From an uncultured Clostridium sp. (GTDB lineage: Bacteria; Bacillota; Clostridia; Lachnospirales; Lachnospiraceae): 64,000 bases of DNA. The notes under the pieces are model-generated. The model made no database searches, was not told the DNA's origin, and saw nothing but the letters and a program-made list of their open reading frames with translations. The stretch covers positions 1-64,000 of the forward strand of contig USJW01000001.1 of assembly GCA_900555045.1 (NCBI GenBank), given 5' to 3'. Every line of letters begins with the position of its first letter. Position 1 is the stretch's first letter. Made by a program: the position numbers and the translations under genes. Shown in pieces: positions 33,370 through 42,168 of this stretch.

Positions 33370-34152
33370 ATGCAGAATTATTCAGGTGAAGTCGGACTGC
33401 AGTACCATCTGCAGATCCGCAAAGGGGATGTGGGACGCTATGTGATCATGCCGGGGGATCCCAAGCGCTGTGCAAAGATTGCCGCTTACTTTGACGATGC
33501 CGTGCTGGTGGCGGACAGCCGCGAGTACGTGACCTACACGGGGTACCTTGACGGAGTCAAGGTCAGCGTCACCTCCACCGGAATCGGCGGGCCCTCCGCC
33601 TCCATCGCCATGGAGGAGCTGGTCAACTGCGGAGCGGACACCTTCATCCGCATCGGGACCTGCGGCGGTATGGATCTGGATGTGAAGGGCGGGGACATCG
33701 TGGTCGCCACCGGCGCCATCCGCATGGAGGGAACCAGCAAGGAGTACGCGCCCATCGAATTCCCCGCGGTGGCCAACTTGGACGTGACCAACGCGCTGAT
33801 CGCGGCGGCCCGGGAGGGCGGCTACACCTGCCACGCCGGCGTTGTCCAGTGCAAGGACGCCTTTTACGGTCAGCACGAGCCGGAGACTAAGCCGGTCAGC
33901 TACGAGCTCCTAAACAAGTGGGAAGCCTGGCTGCGCCTGGGCTGCAAGGCCTCCGAGATGGAGAGCGCCGCCCTGTTCATCGTGGCCTCCTACCTGCGCG
34001 TGCGCGCCGGATCCACCTTCCTGGTGGTGGGCAACCAGGAGCGCGACAAGGCGGGCCTGGAGAACCCCATCGTGCACGACACGGAGTCCGCCATCAAGAC
34101 GGCGGTGGAAGCGGTGCGGATTCTGATCAAACAGGACGGTGCCGGCGTATGA
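33370..34152 (+). CDS. udp: Uridine phosphorylase-type nucleoside phosphorylase
   Basis: A 260-residue phosphorylase. The phosphate-binding [12 protein letters not shown] is near residues 27-38, and the family motif GTCGGMD (about 97-103) follows [15 protein letters not shown]. The pyrimidine-specific segment with [11 protein letters not shown] and the ribose-binding SEMESAALF are present. It cleaves uridine (possibly other pyrimidine nucleosides) with phosphate to base and ribose-1-phosphate in the cytoplasm. AAAGGAG precedes the ATG. It overlaps cdd by ATGA. Confidence 0.9.
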   Translation: MQNYSGEVGLQYHLQIRKGDVGRYVIMPGDPKRCAKIAAYFDDAVLVADSREYVTYTGYLDGVKVSVTSTGIGGPSASIAMEELVNCGADTFIRIGTCGGMDLDVKGGDIVVATGAIRMEGTSKEYAPIEFPAVANLDVTNALIAAAREGGYTCHAGVVQCKDAFYGQHEPETKPVSYELLNKWEAWLRLGCKASEMESAALFIVASYLRVRAGSTFLVVGNQERDKAGLENPIVHDTESAIKTAVEAVRILIKQDGAGV

Positions 34153-34574
34153 CGGAACACAAAAAGCTGCTCTTGACTGAGAAAGCCCTGGAAGCCCGGA
34201 AATTCTCCTACGTGCCCTACTCCAATTTCCGGGTGGGTGCCGCCCTGCTGACCGCGGACGGCCGGATCGTCACCGGCTGCAACATCGAGAACGCCTCCTA
34301 TACGCCCACCAACTGTGCGGAGCGCACCGCCGTGTTCAAGGCGGTCTCCGAGGGCATCCTGGAGTTCAAAGCCATCGCCATCGCAGGCGGGCCCGGCGAG
34401 GAGCCGCCAAAGGACTTTGCGCCCCCCTGCGGGGTCTGCCGCCAGGTCCTGATGGAGTTCTGCGATCCGGACGAGTTCACGGTCCTGCTCTGTAGGGGCG
34501 ATAAGACCTGGAAGGAGTTCACCCTCAGAGAACTCATGCCCCTGGGGTTTTCCGGGAAAAACCTGGAGGGGTGA
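34149..34574 (+). CDS. cdd: Cytidine deaminase
   Basis: A 141-residue zinc enzyme converting cytidine to uridine, which the upstream phosphorylase then degrades. Zinc and catalytic residues: C56-A-E58 (TNCAERTA) and PCGVC (C94, C97). NIENASY (45-51) binds ribose. The length is typical of the homotetrameric Cdd. The start overlaps the udp stop codon. The following 190 bp to the GyrI-like gene show nothing recognisable. Confidence 0.94.
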   Translation: MTEHKKLLLTEKALEARKFSYVPYSNFRVGAALLTADGRIVTGCNIENASYTPTNCAERTAVFKAVSEGILEFKAIAIAGGPGEEPPKDFAPPCGVCRQVLMEFCDPDEFTVLLCRGDKTWKEFTLRELMPLGFSGKNLEG

Positions 34575-34764
34575 CAGATGGCACGGAGGCAGAGGTCTCC
34601 TTCGATCCAGCTGTCTCCGAGGCTGACGTGTTTTCCCACCCCATCCTTGATTATCCCGGCTCGCCCATAAAACTGCACGTGGCTTCAACTGCTTTTACGG
34701 CGGCCAAGGCACAGGCTATAAAACAGGGGATTCCGGCGACCGCTGGCGCCTCTCTGCCCAGCAG

Positions 34765-35400
34765 TCACCGCGCCCTGCATATGGGGTGCCGGATCACCGT
34801 CCTCTGCCTGGCCGGAGCCGTCTTTCTCGGGTCGGAGAGATAAATTTCGTGGTGCAGCCGTTTTTCAGAGAAATCGTTTTGATATCCGTTTTTTAACAGG
34901 TACGCGTCCATGCGGGCGACCGTTTCCGGCTCATCGTCGTAGGGTCCGAAGTGCATGATCTGCACGCACAGCCCCTCGTCGATGGTCAGAAATTCAGCGG
35001 CGGTGCAGTCTATTTTTTTCTTGGCCGACGCCTCGCGCACCGCCCACTGGAAGTCCTCCAATTTTACAAAGTCCGGCAGACGGATGACGGAAATCCAGTT
35101 GAAGCTGCTCTTGTCCGAGTAGTCCACTCCGTCCATCCCCTCCTGCCACCAGAAGCCCTCCAGAGGAGGCACCACATACTCAAAAAATCCCCCGATCTGC
35201 CGCCCGCCCTTGTAGCTCATGCGGATCGTGTAGGCTACGGCGTACAGGATGCCCACCGCCTGTTTGTAGGCGCCGCCCTCCTCGTTGGGATTTCCGCTCC
35301 CCCGAACCGCGATATAGTTGGCCGCCGGAACCGTCACGATCTCCGGCTTGTCCTTTGGCATGTAAAACTCTTTGTACTCCTTCTTGAAATCAAACGCCAT
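34765..35400 (-). CDS. GyrI-like small-molecule-binding domain protein
   Basis: A 211-residue protein. MAFDFKKEYKEFYMPKDKPEIVTVPAANYIAVRGSGNPNEEGGAYKQAV.. matches the GyrI-like/AraC-effector-binding family. Further conserved text is IGGFFEYVVPPLEGFWW, FNWISVIRLPDFV and EGLCVQIMHFGPYDDEPETVARMDAYL. The C terminus is basic. There is no DNA-binding domain, so it is a stand-alone sensor or binding protein of unknown ligand. The ATG preceded by AGGAGGAAGCGGAG was chosen over upstream alternatives. Confidence 0.82.
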   Translation of the reverse strand: MAFDFKKEYKEFYMPKDKPEIVTVPAANYIAVRGSGNPNEEGGAYKQAVGILYAVAYTIRMSYKGGRQIGGFFEYVVPPLEGFWWQEGMDGVDYSDKSSFNWISVIRLPDFVKLEDFQWAVREASAKKKIDCTAAEFLTIDEGLCVQIMHFGPYDDEPETVARMDAYLLKNGYQNDFSEKRLHHEIYLSDPRKTAPARQRTVIRHPICRAR

Positions 35401-35493
35401 CTCCGCTTCCTCCTTTTCCCCTATCATGGCACAGTAAACATGACAGCTATGTGTCATATTTTAAAAATCGCCCGGAAAATTCCTCGCTTTGCG

Positions 35494-35523
35494 TTGCGCG
35501 CTTCGCCTCCGTTCTGCTATAAT
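35494..35523 (+). promoter_or_regulatory. Extended -10 promoter for the NTF2-like gene
   Basis: TTGCGC, 18-bp spacer, then TGC-TATAAT, an extended -10 element. The start codon is 45 bp downstream. Confidence 0.65.
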
Positions 35524-35568
35524 AGTGCTATTCCAGGTGCTCGCACCATTTGCGCAAGGAGGATTAAA

Positions 35569-36297
35569 ATGTCACTGTTTGATCAATTAAAAAAAGCGGC
35601 CCAGGGCCACATTGCCCGGACCGGCAGCCAGAACGCCCGGACCAATAGCCAGGACGCCCGGACCAGTAGCCAGAACGCCCAGACCGGCAGCCAGGCCCCC
35701 CGGACCGGCGCGGCTCAAGCTTCTGCCGCCAAGGCCGCCGTCCCGGAGGATTCTGATACCACCCCGGACAAGGCACAGGCCTGTCCCCCGCCCATCGCAG
35801 CGCCGGAGGTCACGGCATGCGACACCCCGGAAAAGTACCTCCCGATGAAGGACATCCTGGTTCCCGCGGTCGTCGCGTTTCTGCGGCAGCTGTGCGCATT
35901 GGAGGAGGAGATCTATCAGCGCTCCGAAAAGATGGAGGCGGATAAGCTCAAGGCCGGGATCCCAAAATCACAGATGGCCCCCGGAGGCATGGAACTCTGG
36001 GAGGAGTACCGCAAGCGCTACGGCGAGATCGCCAAGCTGCACTGCACCCAGAAGCTGCTGGACCGCGGCTACGGGCGAAGCTACGGCTGCCCTGCCGCTT
36101 ACGCCTACTTAAACACCGGATGCAAACTGGACTTTACCATGAGAAGTCCGAAGAAAGCGGTGATCGTAACCCATTACCACAAGGGGATCGACATGAAACA
36201 TCAGTTTGTGCTTAAAATTGAGGAGAATGAATGGAAAATCGACTCCGTGAGCTACGGATATGAGAACGAGTCCACGTGGCATGTGGATTCGATTTAG
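35569..36297 (+). CDS. NTF2-like domain protein with N-terminal heptad repeats (tentative)
   Basis: A 242-residue protein. After MSLFDQLKKAAQGHI, residues 16-46 are about four copies of a seven-residue repeat near ARTGSQN, encoded by 21-bp tandem DNA repeats. A Pro/Ala-rich linker follows. The C-terminal 150 residues (LVPAVVAFLRQLCALEEEIYQ .. VIVTHYHKGIDMKHQFVLKIEENEWKIDSVSYGYE) resemble NTF2-fold immunity-type proteins. No toxin gene is adjacent, so an immunity role is not supported. AAGGAGG precedes the start; a strong terminator follows. Confidence 0.6.
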   Translation: MSLFDQLKKAAQGHIARTGSQNARTNSQDARTSSQNAQTGSQAPRTGAAQASAAKAAVPEDSDTTPDKAQACPPPIAAPEVTACDTPEKYLPMKDILVPAVVAFLRQLCALEEEIYQRSEKMEADKLKAGIPKSQMAPGGMELWEEYRKRYGEIAKLHCTQKLLDRGYGRSYGCPAAYAYLNTGCKLDFTMRSPKKAVIVTHYHKGIDMKHQFVLKIEENEWKIDSVSYGYENESTWHVDSI

Positions 36298-36309
36298 AGA
36301 TTATACGCG

Positions 36310-36349
36310 TTCGCCCCGGCCTCTGTGACAGAAGCCGGGGCGAATTTTT
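36310..36349 (+). terminator. Strong intrinsic terminator
   Basis: TTCGCCCCGGC / GCCGGGGCGAA is a perfect 11-bp stem with a 13-nt loop and five T, 12 bp after the NTF2-like gene. It also faces the end of the Wadjet-greA operon, but without a T-run on that strand. Confidence 0.9.
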
Positions 36350-36378
36350 GTGTGAAAAGGGATCCTTATGCGCTGCCA

Positions 36379-36891
36379 TTAAAAGCTTCGCAGCGTCTCC
36401 TCCTCCCCCTCGGAGGACGTGTCGATGGCCCGGATCTCCACCTCGTAGCCGAAACGGTCGTCCACCTTCACGTACACCTTGTCCCCCGCCTTGTGGCCAA
36501 GCAGCGCCTTGCCCAGTGGAGAGTCGATGCTGATCAACCCCTTTAGGGAGTTCCCGCGGACCGTGGTGACGATCTTGTAGCGCTCTGTCTCGTCGTCCTC
36601 CGGGATGTACACCTCCACGGTGTCGTTTAACCCCACCTCGTCCGATGAGGACTTGTCGGAGATGATGTGCGCCGTCTTGATCATGCGCTCCAGATAGCGG
36701 ATGCGGCTCTCGTTGCGGTTCTTGTCCTGCTTGGCGGCCTTGTACTCGAAATTTTCGCTCAAGTCCCCGTGGGCTCTGGCCTCCTTCACCGCCTCCAGGC
36801 ACTCCTTTCGCACCACCAGCTTCCGGTGCTCGATCTCCTCCTTCATCTTGTCAATGTCGCTCTGGGTCAATTTATCATACATAGGTCTCAC
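36379..36891 (-). CDS. GreA-family transcript cleavage factor, coupled to the Wadjet operon
   Basis: A 170-residue GreA/GreB-type protein. The N-terminal coiled coil has EARAHGDLSENFEYKAAKQDKNRNESRIRYLERMI with the acidic tip residues D43 and E46 that act in the RNA polymerase active site. The C-terminal FKBP-like domain has DTVEVYIPEDDETERYKIV and SIDSPLGKALLGHKAGDKVYV. GTG (36891) or ATG (36882) starts both overlap the end of jetD, so it is translationally coupled to the defence operon. It may be a housekeeping GreA or a dedicated accessory; the sequence looks catalytically intact. Confidence 0.9.
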   Translation of the reverse strand: MRPMYDKLTQSDIDKMKEEIEHRKLVVRKECLEAVKEARAHGDLSENFEYKAAKQDKNRNESRIRYLERMIKTAHIISDKSSSDEVGLNDTVEVYIPEDDETERYKIVTTVRGNSLKGLISIDSPLGKALLGHKAGDKVYVKVDDRFGYEVEIRAIDTSSEGEEETLRSF

Positions 36892-38104
36892 AACTTCCTT
36901 CCAAAAGATTTTCCTGCTCGATCTCCAGCCCGTATTTCAAAATACAGGCCTTAAGCCCGGCCAGCTCCGGCACCTCAAGGGCCTCAAGCTTCGCCCGCTT
37001 GCCCTCGTCGATGGGGATGCCCGCCCCGGCCAGCCGGTACTTCTCATAGCTGGCCTCGTCCATGTTGAGCGGTTTCACCCGCCTGAACACCTTCTCCTTC
37101 ATAAACCGGTAGATGCGGATCCCGCCGTAGTCCATGTCGCTCCAGTGGAAAAATTCCACCTCCGGCCCGGCGAGCTCCTCCAATTTGCGCAGAAAGCGCC
37201 GCTCCTTGGGCGAGAAAAATCCGTGGCTGTAGATATAGAGCGTATCTCCCCGGTACCTCATGGACTCGTAATTCGCCTTGTTCTCGATGATGATAACGCG
37301 CCGCACGCCGGGCATACCCACCGGAAGTCCCGCCTCCAGGGTCTGGGCGTTTAACACCATCCCCTTTGGAAAGTTCTCCCCAGAGGACCGGCGAAGGCCA
37401 TCATCCCCCGCGGTGTCCACAAGCATCGGCCCCTTGGTCTCCAGCTGTTGGTTGTAGGACATGATCCCGTACTCTGCAAGCACCTCGTCTTTCTCCATCT
37501 CCTCGTCCACGGCAGAACCGTACCGGTAGAGCTTTCGCAAAATGGGTTCCCGCAGCTTCTCTTTAAAATACTTGGCGCTTCCGAACACCCGGGCGCTGAA
37601 CTGCGTCTCCCACAGGCTCTCCCCATTGTCCGCCACCGCGTTGAGGCCGCGAAAGAAATTCTCGACCCCCACATAGCTTGGCACGGTTCCCCGCCCAATC
37701 TGCACCAAAAGCTCGTCGTAGAACGGCTTAAAATCCGAGTTTTTAAGGCCATCCCGGTATTCCCGCACCATGCGCTCTGCCTGGGCTAACTCCTCCCTGG
37801 GATCCGGTACCCCGGCCCGCTCATACATTTTGCCCACGTCCTCCAGGCGGTAATGGATCTTCCCGATGTCATTTCGAAACTCCAGCCAATCCACCTGGAT
37901 TAGGCCATCCCGCTCCAGCTCGGCCGCCTGGTCGAGCAGCTCCCGCTTTCCCACTGCCTCGATGGCATCCTGGTCGATCTTCGGGTGCCGCTCGCCGGCT
38001 GCCGCCCCGGTGCGCCAGCCCGGCGTGTTATTCTGCTTCAGAATCCACTCTAAAAGCGTCATCCTCCGGCGCCTCTCCGGCTTCTGTCTCTTCTCCCTGC
38101 TCAT
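36875..38104 (-). CDS. jetD: Wadjet system nuclease subunit JetD
   Basis: A 409-residue protein of the DUF3322/DUF2220 type. The C-terminal TOPRIM-like fold shows VRRVIIIENKANYESM (glutamate near residue 268) and FFHWSDMDYGGIRIYRF (acidic cluster near 320), the DxD-type metal site that cuts circular DNA. The N terminus includes ILKQNNTPGWR. In Wadjet, JetABC is an SMC-like complex that extrudes and recognises small circles, and JetD cleaves them. It overlaps jetC by 77 bp; an internal ATG at 38062 would reduce this to 35 bp. Confidence 0.88.
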   Translation of the reverse strand: MSREKRQKPERRRRMTLLEWILKQNNTPGWRTGAAAGERHPKIDQDAIEAVGKRELLDQAAELERDGLIQVDWLEFRNDIGKIHYRLEDVGKMYERAGVPDPREELAQAERMVREYRDGLKNSDFKPFYDELLVQIGRGTVPSYVGVENFFRGLNAVADNGESLWETQFSARVFGSAKYFKEKLREPILRKLYRYGSAVDEEMEKDEVLAEYGIMSYNQQLETKGPMLVDTAGDDGLRRSSGENFPKGMVLNAQTLEAGLPVGMPGVRRVIIIENKANYESMRYRGDTLYIYSHGFFSPKERRFLRKLEELAGPEVEFFHWSDMDYGGIRIYRFMKEKVFRRVKPLNMDEASYEKYRLAGAGIPIDEGKRAKLEALEVPELAGLKACILKYGLEIEQENLLEGSCETYV

Positions 38105-41100
38105 CTGCCCCCTCCAGCATGTTCAAGTACTGCCCTTTATCGATCATCAGCATGGAAATCTGGTTTTTGTACCGCCTGAACCCGTACACGCAGTCCACAT
38201 TTTTCACCAGCGTCATCAGCCGCTCGTCGGGCACGCAGATGATCACCTGCAGTCCCAGCTTTCTCGCGTAATTTAAGCACACCGAGCTTCTGGTCTTGTC
38301 CATCTTGGAGAACGCCTCGTCCAGCAGCACCACCTTTATGCGGCTGTCCCGGTGGGTCTGGTGCGCGAACAGCAGCGCAAATCCCGCGAAAAGCGCCACA
38401 TACTTGGGGTTCTGGCCCTCGCCGCCGGAGTCGTTGCCCGCCATCTCATCCACGGGAATCCGCTTCTCCTGGCCGCCCGCGTCCACCGTCACCTCGTACA
38501 TGTTGAAGGTCAGATAGTTGCGGTAGTCCGCGTACTTTTCCATCTCCGCCCGCTTTTTCGCGATCTCCCGCTCGTCCCCGGAGCGCTCCGGGATAAACTT
38601 TTCCACCAAGAGATTGATCTCCCGCTCGTACTTGCGCTCAAAGGCGTCGTCCCCGAAGCTGATCTGCCCCTCCACGTCGTCGTCGTTCATCACCTTGCTG
38701 TCCAGCTCCGGCGCGGTGAGCATCTCATAAAACTGGCTGTTCTCGTTGGACGCCGGCGTGATGCCGATCTTGTACACGCTGTCCGAGAACGCGGTGGCGC
38801 CGAGCACCTTGTTGACCTCGCGCACCTGGCGGTAGGCCGCCTTGATGTCCCCGTGGATGGTGGCGATCACGTTGTCCCGCAGGCTGCGGTACACCTCCCG
38901 GCACTTCCGGTCAAATTCTTCCTTGTATTCCTCCACGTACTGACGGTTGTACCGCTCGTGCAGGTCCTCGTAGGGCTTGTTGGACTCCTCGGTGCCGGTG
39001 AGGCCGCAGGCGCTGTAGGCCAGGTTGAACTTCATCCGGGCCGCCTGGCGCTCCCCGCTGTACTTGTCCACATCCGCCCTGGCGTTGTCCAGGCCCCGCA
39101 GGGTCTCATTGCGGTAGCTGTTTAAGCTTCTCCCCTCAAGGCGCTCCGCGATTTTTTCGTCCTCCGCCGGGTTTGCCACAAAGCCGTACTCTGCCTCCGC
39201 GTGCTGATTCTTCTGGTTGCGGAGGTCCGCCTCCAGGATTCCCAGCTCGCGCTCTGCGGCGGCGAACTCGTTCCCGGCCCGGGTGTACTCGTCCTCCTTG
39301 CCAGCATAGCGCTCCTTCGTGCGCTCCAGGCGCTCCTTTAGCTCCTTCATAGCGCCCTGCTCCAGCTCGCGGATCTCCCGCGCCAGCTTTTCCCTGCGGC
39401 TCTCCTGGCGCTTCAGCTCCTTCTTCGACCCGAATAAATCCAGGTAATATCCGTTCTCCTGGGACAGGTTCTCGTAGCTTCTGGCCTGCTCCAGCGCCGC
39501 AATCCGGCGTGTGAGCCCCCGCCCGGTCTCCTCCAGCTCCCTGACCTCTGCCTCCAGCTGCTCGATGCGGGACTTGGGGATGGCCTTGCCGATGCACGCG
39601 TTGTCCCGGTAGTCCTTGCGGTATAAGTGGCGCAGGGTGTAGTTGCTGTAGGAGTAGCAGTCCGCCGTCACGCCGTCGCGCACCTGCTCCAGCTCCTCCA
39701 CGGTCCGGCACTTGATCACCCGGCCCAGGAAGTGCCGCAGACATGCATCCACATAGTCCACGTCGGTCTCCACCGCCTCGTACAGGGAGTTCTCCCTGGC
39801 CTCCTGATCGTCCCTCATGATGTTCTCCACGTGGAGCAGATCCACGTTCTCAAACTGCTTCATCTCCCGGAACAGCACGGCGGCGGTGTGGGAAAAGGCC
39901 GGCGGCGTGATCAGGCTGTATTTCACACGGCCTAACCGCCCCTCGATGGCATCCTTCCACTCCGGATCCTTCACGTCAAAGGTGTCCGCCAGGATGCTCA
40001 CCTTCACCTTGGTGCCCGTCTCCCGGAAGATGGCCTGCTCCAGGGCGCGCCCCGCCTCCTTTAAGCCCGGGCGGTTCCGGTAGGACTTCTGTCCGCTTTT
40101 CCAGTCCGCCAGGCGCTCCCGCTTCTCCTTCAGCTCCCGGTTTACGTCCCTGCGCTCGTCCGCCAGATTGTCTCTGGCCTCGTTGACCTCCTCGGCGGTC
40201 TCTTTCAGCGCGTTTCTCAGCCGGGTGAGCGTCCCGTCGTCCGCCTTCCCGTCCCGGATGTCCTCCATGGCCTGGAGCGCGGTGTTGCTCACCAGGTCGT
40301 AGACGTCCTCGTTCTCCTCCCACTTGGCAAGGGAACCCACGAAATGATCCCAGGCCGCGCAGCTGCGGTTTATGATGGCGATGGTTTCGTCCAGCTGCCC
40401 CAGCTGCTCCTTCATCTTCCCGTAGTCGCTGGCCTTTATGCTGGACTCCGTCTCCACCAGCTCGTTGTGGATTTTGTCCATCTCCTCTTTTAACAGGTCC
40501 CGCTTCTGGGCCAGGGAATCCCGAAGCAGCGTCTTTCCCTGGCGCTCCGCCTCCAGCCGCCTCATCTCCTCCTCGATGGCGGTGAGCCGCAGGCGCTTGA
40601 GAATATACTCGTTCTGAACCACGGCCGCCTTCGCCACCGTCAACCGGCCGTCGGACTCCAGCACGGCGCCAAGGAGGCTGATCCGCCGCTCCATGTCCAG
40701 GATGGTGTCCCGGATATCCGTGTAATCCCCCAGCTGGCGGCTGATCTTCTCGATGGCCTCGCTGCTGCTCTTGGGGAACATGTAGTCCTTGATAAACTGC
40801 CCCACGCCGTTGGACATCTTTAGGGCCACGGCGCTCTTCTCCATGGTGATGAAGCGCTTGCCATCGATGTAGCCGAAAATCTGGTCGTACAGCGCGGTCT
40901 GGTAAGCGTCATTTGTGGGGTAGGTGCGGTTGATGTCCTCGCCCCGCAGGCGGCCGTTTGGATCCTTCTGGTGGGTCTTCACCAGGGCCGCGATGTCCTT
41001 CACCATCAGCGGAATCCCCGATTCATCGCGGTACAGGGAGGAATCGAGCAGCCCGTCGTGGGAGAAAAACGCGTACTTGTTGATGTCTAGGTCCCCGGCG

Positions 41101-41456
41101 CGCACGTCGAAGGCCACGCCGATGCACCGGTAGGAATTGTCCTGCGTGTCCTTTATCTCCATCACCAAATTGGCACAGAAATCCCGGTTTCCGCGGTTGG
41201 AGGTGCCGTCCTTCTGGGCGCCCCGCAGGTAGGTCATCACGGTCCGGCGGTTCTTCTCGTCCGCCGCCTTGTTGAGGAAATTCTGGGACAGGCTGCCGTA
41301 GAGAAGCACCTGGATGGCGTCCATCACCGTGGACTTTCCGGAGCCGCTCATGCCGGAGAACAGGTTCACGTACTCGTTGAACTCCATCACCTGGTGGCCG
41401 ATGCCGCCCCAGTTGTTGATACACATGCGGGTGATGATTTTCTTACACGGTTTCAT
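38028..41456 (-). CDS. jetC: Wadjet SMC-like ATPase JetC
   Basis: A 1142-residue SMC/MukB-like ATPase. N-terminal Walker A GMSGSGKS is at 35-42. A very long coiled coil rich in Glu/Arg/Leu covers about 260-500 and 640-900, with a hinge-like region between (VKVSILADTFDVKDPEW..). The C-terminal ABC signature NDSGGEGQ is near residue 1007 and Walker B IKVVLLDEAFSKMD near 1040. It is the loop-extruding motor of the plasmid-restricting Wadjet system. The start has AGGAG upstream and overlaps the jetB stop by 14 bp. Confidence 0.9.
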   Translation of the reverse strand: MKPCKKIITRMCINNWGGIGHQVMEFNEYVNLFSGMSGSGKSTVMDAIQVLLYGSLSQNFLNKAADEKNRRTVMTYLRGAQKDGTSNRGNRDFCANLVMEIKDTQDNSYRCIGVAFDVRAGDLDINKYAFFSHDGLLDSSLYRDESGIPLMVKDIAALVKTHQKDPNGRLRGEDINRTYPTNDAYQTALYDQIFGYIDGKRFITMEKSAVALKMSNGVGQFIKDYMFPKSSSEAIEKISRQLGDYTDIRDTILDMERRISLLGAVLESDGRLTVAKAAVVQNEYILKRLRLTAIEEEMRRLEAERQGKTLLRDSLAQKRDLLKEEMDKIHNELVETESSIKASDYGKMKEQLGQLDETIAIINRSCAAWDHFVGSLAKWEENEDVYDLVSNTALQAMEDIRDGKADDGTLTRLRNALKETAEEVNEARDNLADERRDVNRELKEKRERLADWKSGQKSYRNRPGLKEAGRALEQAIFRETGTKVKVSILADTFDVKDPEWKDAIEGRLGRVKYSLITPPAFSHTAAVLFREMKQFENVDLLHVENIMRDDQEARENSLYEAVETDVDYVDACLRHFLGRVIKCRTVEELEQVRDGVTADCYSYSNYTLRHLYRKDYRDNACIGKAIPKSRIEQLEAEVRELEETGRGLTRRIAALEQARSYENLSQENGYYLDLFGSKKELKRQESRREKLAREIRELEQGAMKELKERLERTKERYAGKEDEYTRAGNEFAAAERELGILEADLRNQKNQHAEAEYGFVANPAEDEKIAERLEGRSLNSYRNETLRGLDNARADVDKYSGERQAARMKFNLAYSACGLTGTEESNKPYEDLHERYNRQYVEEYKEEFDRKCREVYRSLRDNVIATIHGDIKAAYRQVREVNKVLGATAFSDSVYKIGITPASNENSQFYEMLTAPELDSKVMNDDDVEGQISFGDDAFERKYEREINLLVEKFIPERSGDEREIAKKRAEMEKYADYRNYLTFNMYEVTVDAGGQEKRIPVDEMAGNDSGGEGQNPKYVALFAGFALLFAHQTHRDSRIKVVLLDEAFSKMDKTRSSVCLNYARKLGLQVIICVPDERLMTLVKNVDCVYGFRRYKNQISMLMIDKGQYLNMLEGADEQGEETEAGEAPEDDAFRVDSEAE

Positions 41457-42168
41457 CCTGTGATTCTCCTTCCTGGGTGAGTTCGCGGGAGGCTAAGGCA
41501 GCCGGGTCCTCCGGCCGGGCCTCCTCCAGTCTCAACCGCTCCTGCAGCAATCCGTCCGCGGCGTCCTCCTCGCGCTTTTTGTACCTCTGGTACAGCTCCG
41601 TGACCGCCGCGCCGCGGCAGAACACGTTGATCATGTTGTAGAGGTAGATGGGCGTGTCGTCCTCCAGGTCGCCGATGGCGCAGGGGATCTCCAACATCTG
41701 GTGGGTCTTCATCACCGAGACAGCCTCGTACACCTCCCGGTCCGTCAGCTTCCGGTTTAAAATTCCGGTGTCCACCCCGTGGCGGCGCACCTCCTCCAAG
41801 GTGGTCACGGTGGCCTTCAGCCCCTCGCCCATGATCTTTTCCTTGTAGATCAGCTTCATCAGCAGGATAAACAGCGTGGTGGTCTCGCTGAACTTCTCGG
41901 TCCCCACCCCGTCCCCGGTCAGCCGGAAAAAGTGGTCCTGGGGATCGTAGACCAGAGCGCAGCCCATGACGTCGAAGTAGTCCGTCAGGAACTCCCGGTG
42001 GCGCATGCAGATGCGGTAGCGGGGATTATCCTTTAGGCAATCCCGGTCCGTGTCGTATTTCGTCTCGATGATGCAGCTCTGGCGCATCAGGTCCCGTATG
42101 GTTTTCTTAAGCTCCTCCGCCTCCTGGGGCGTCAGGCTGTTCATGTACTCAATCATCCCTGTTCTCAC
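41443..42168 (-). CDS. jetB: Wadjet kite-like subunit JetB
   Basis: A 241-residue DUF4194-type protein. MNSLTPQEAEELKKTIRDLMRQSCIIETKYD, then YFDVMGCALVYDPQDHFFRLTGD and TTTLFILLMKLIYKEKI resemble the winged-helix kite subunit (MukE-like) that joins JetC. The C terminus is acidic. It overlaps jetA by 20 bp and jetC by 14 bp. GTG at 42168 with GGAGAAGA or ATG at 42156 are possible starts. Confidence 0.87.
   Translation of the reverse strand: MRTGMIEYMNSLTPQEAEELKKTIRDLMRQSCIIETKYDTDRDCLKDNPRYRICMRHREFLTDYFDVMGCALVYDPQDHFFRLTGDGVGTEKFSETTTLFILLMKLIYKEKIMGEGLKATVTTLEEVRRHGVDTGILNRKLTDREVYEAVSVMKTHQMLEIPCAIGDLEDDTPIYLYNMINVFCRGAAVTELYQRYKKREEDAADGLLQERLRLEEARPEDPAALASRELTQEGESQDETV

Noticed and set aside
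34575..34764. Small gene between cdd and the GyrI-like gene
   Set aside because: No frame has a start with a ribosome site and plausible composition.
35569..36297. Immunity protein of a contact-dependent toxin system
   Set aside because: Only a loose NTF2-like resemblance and no toxin gene nearby.
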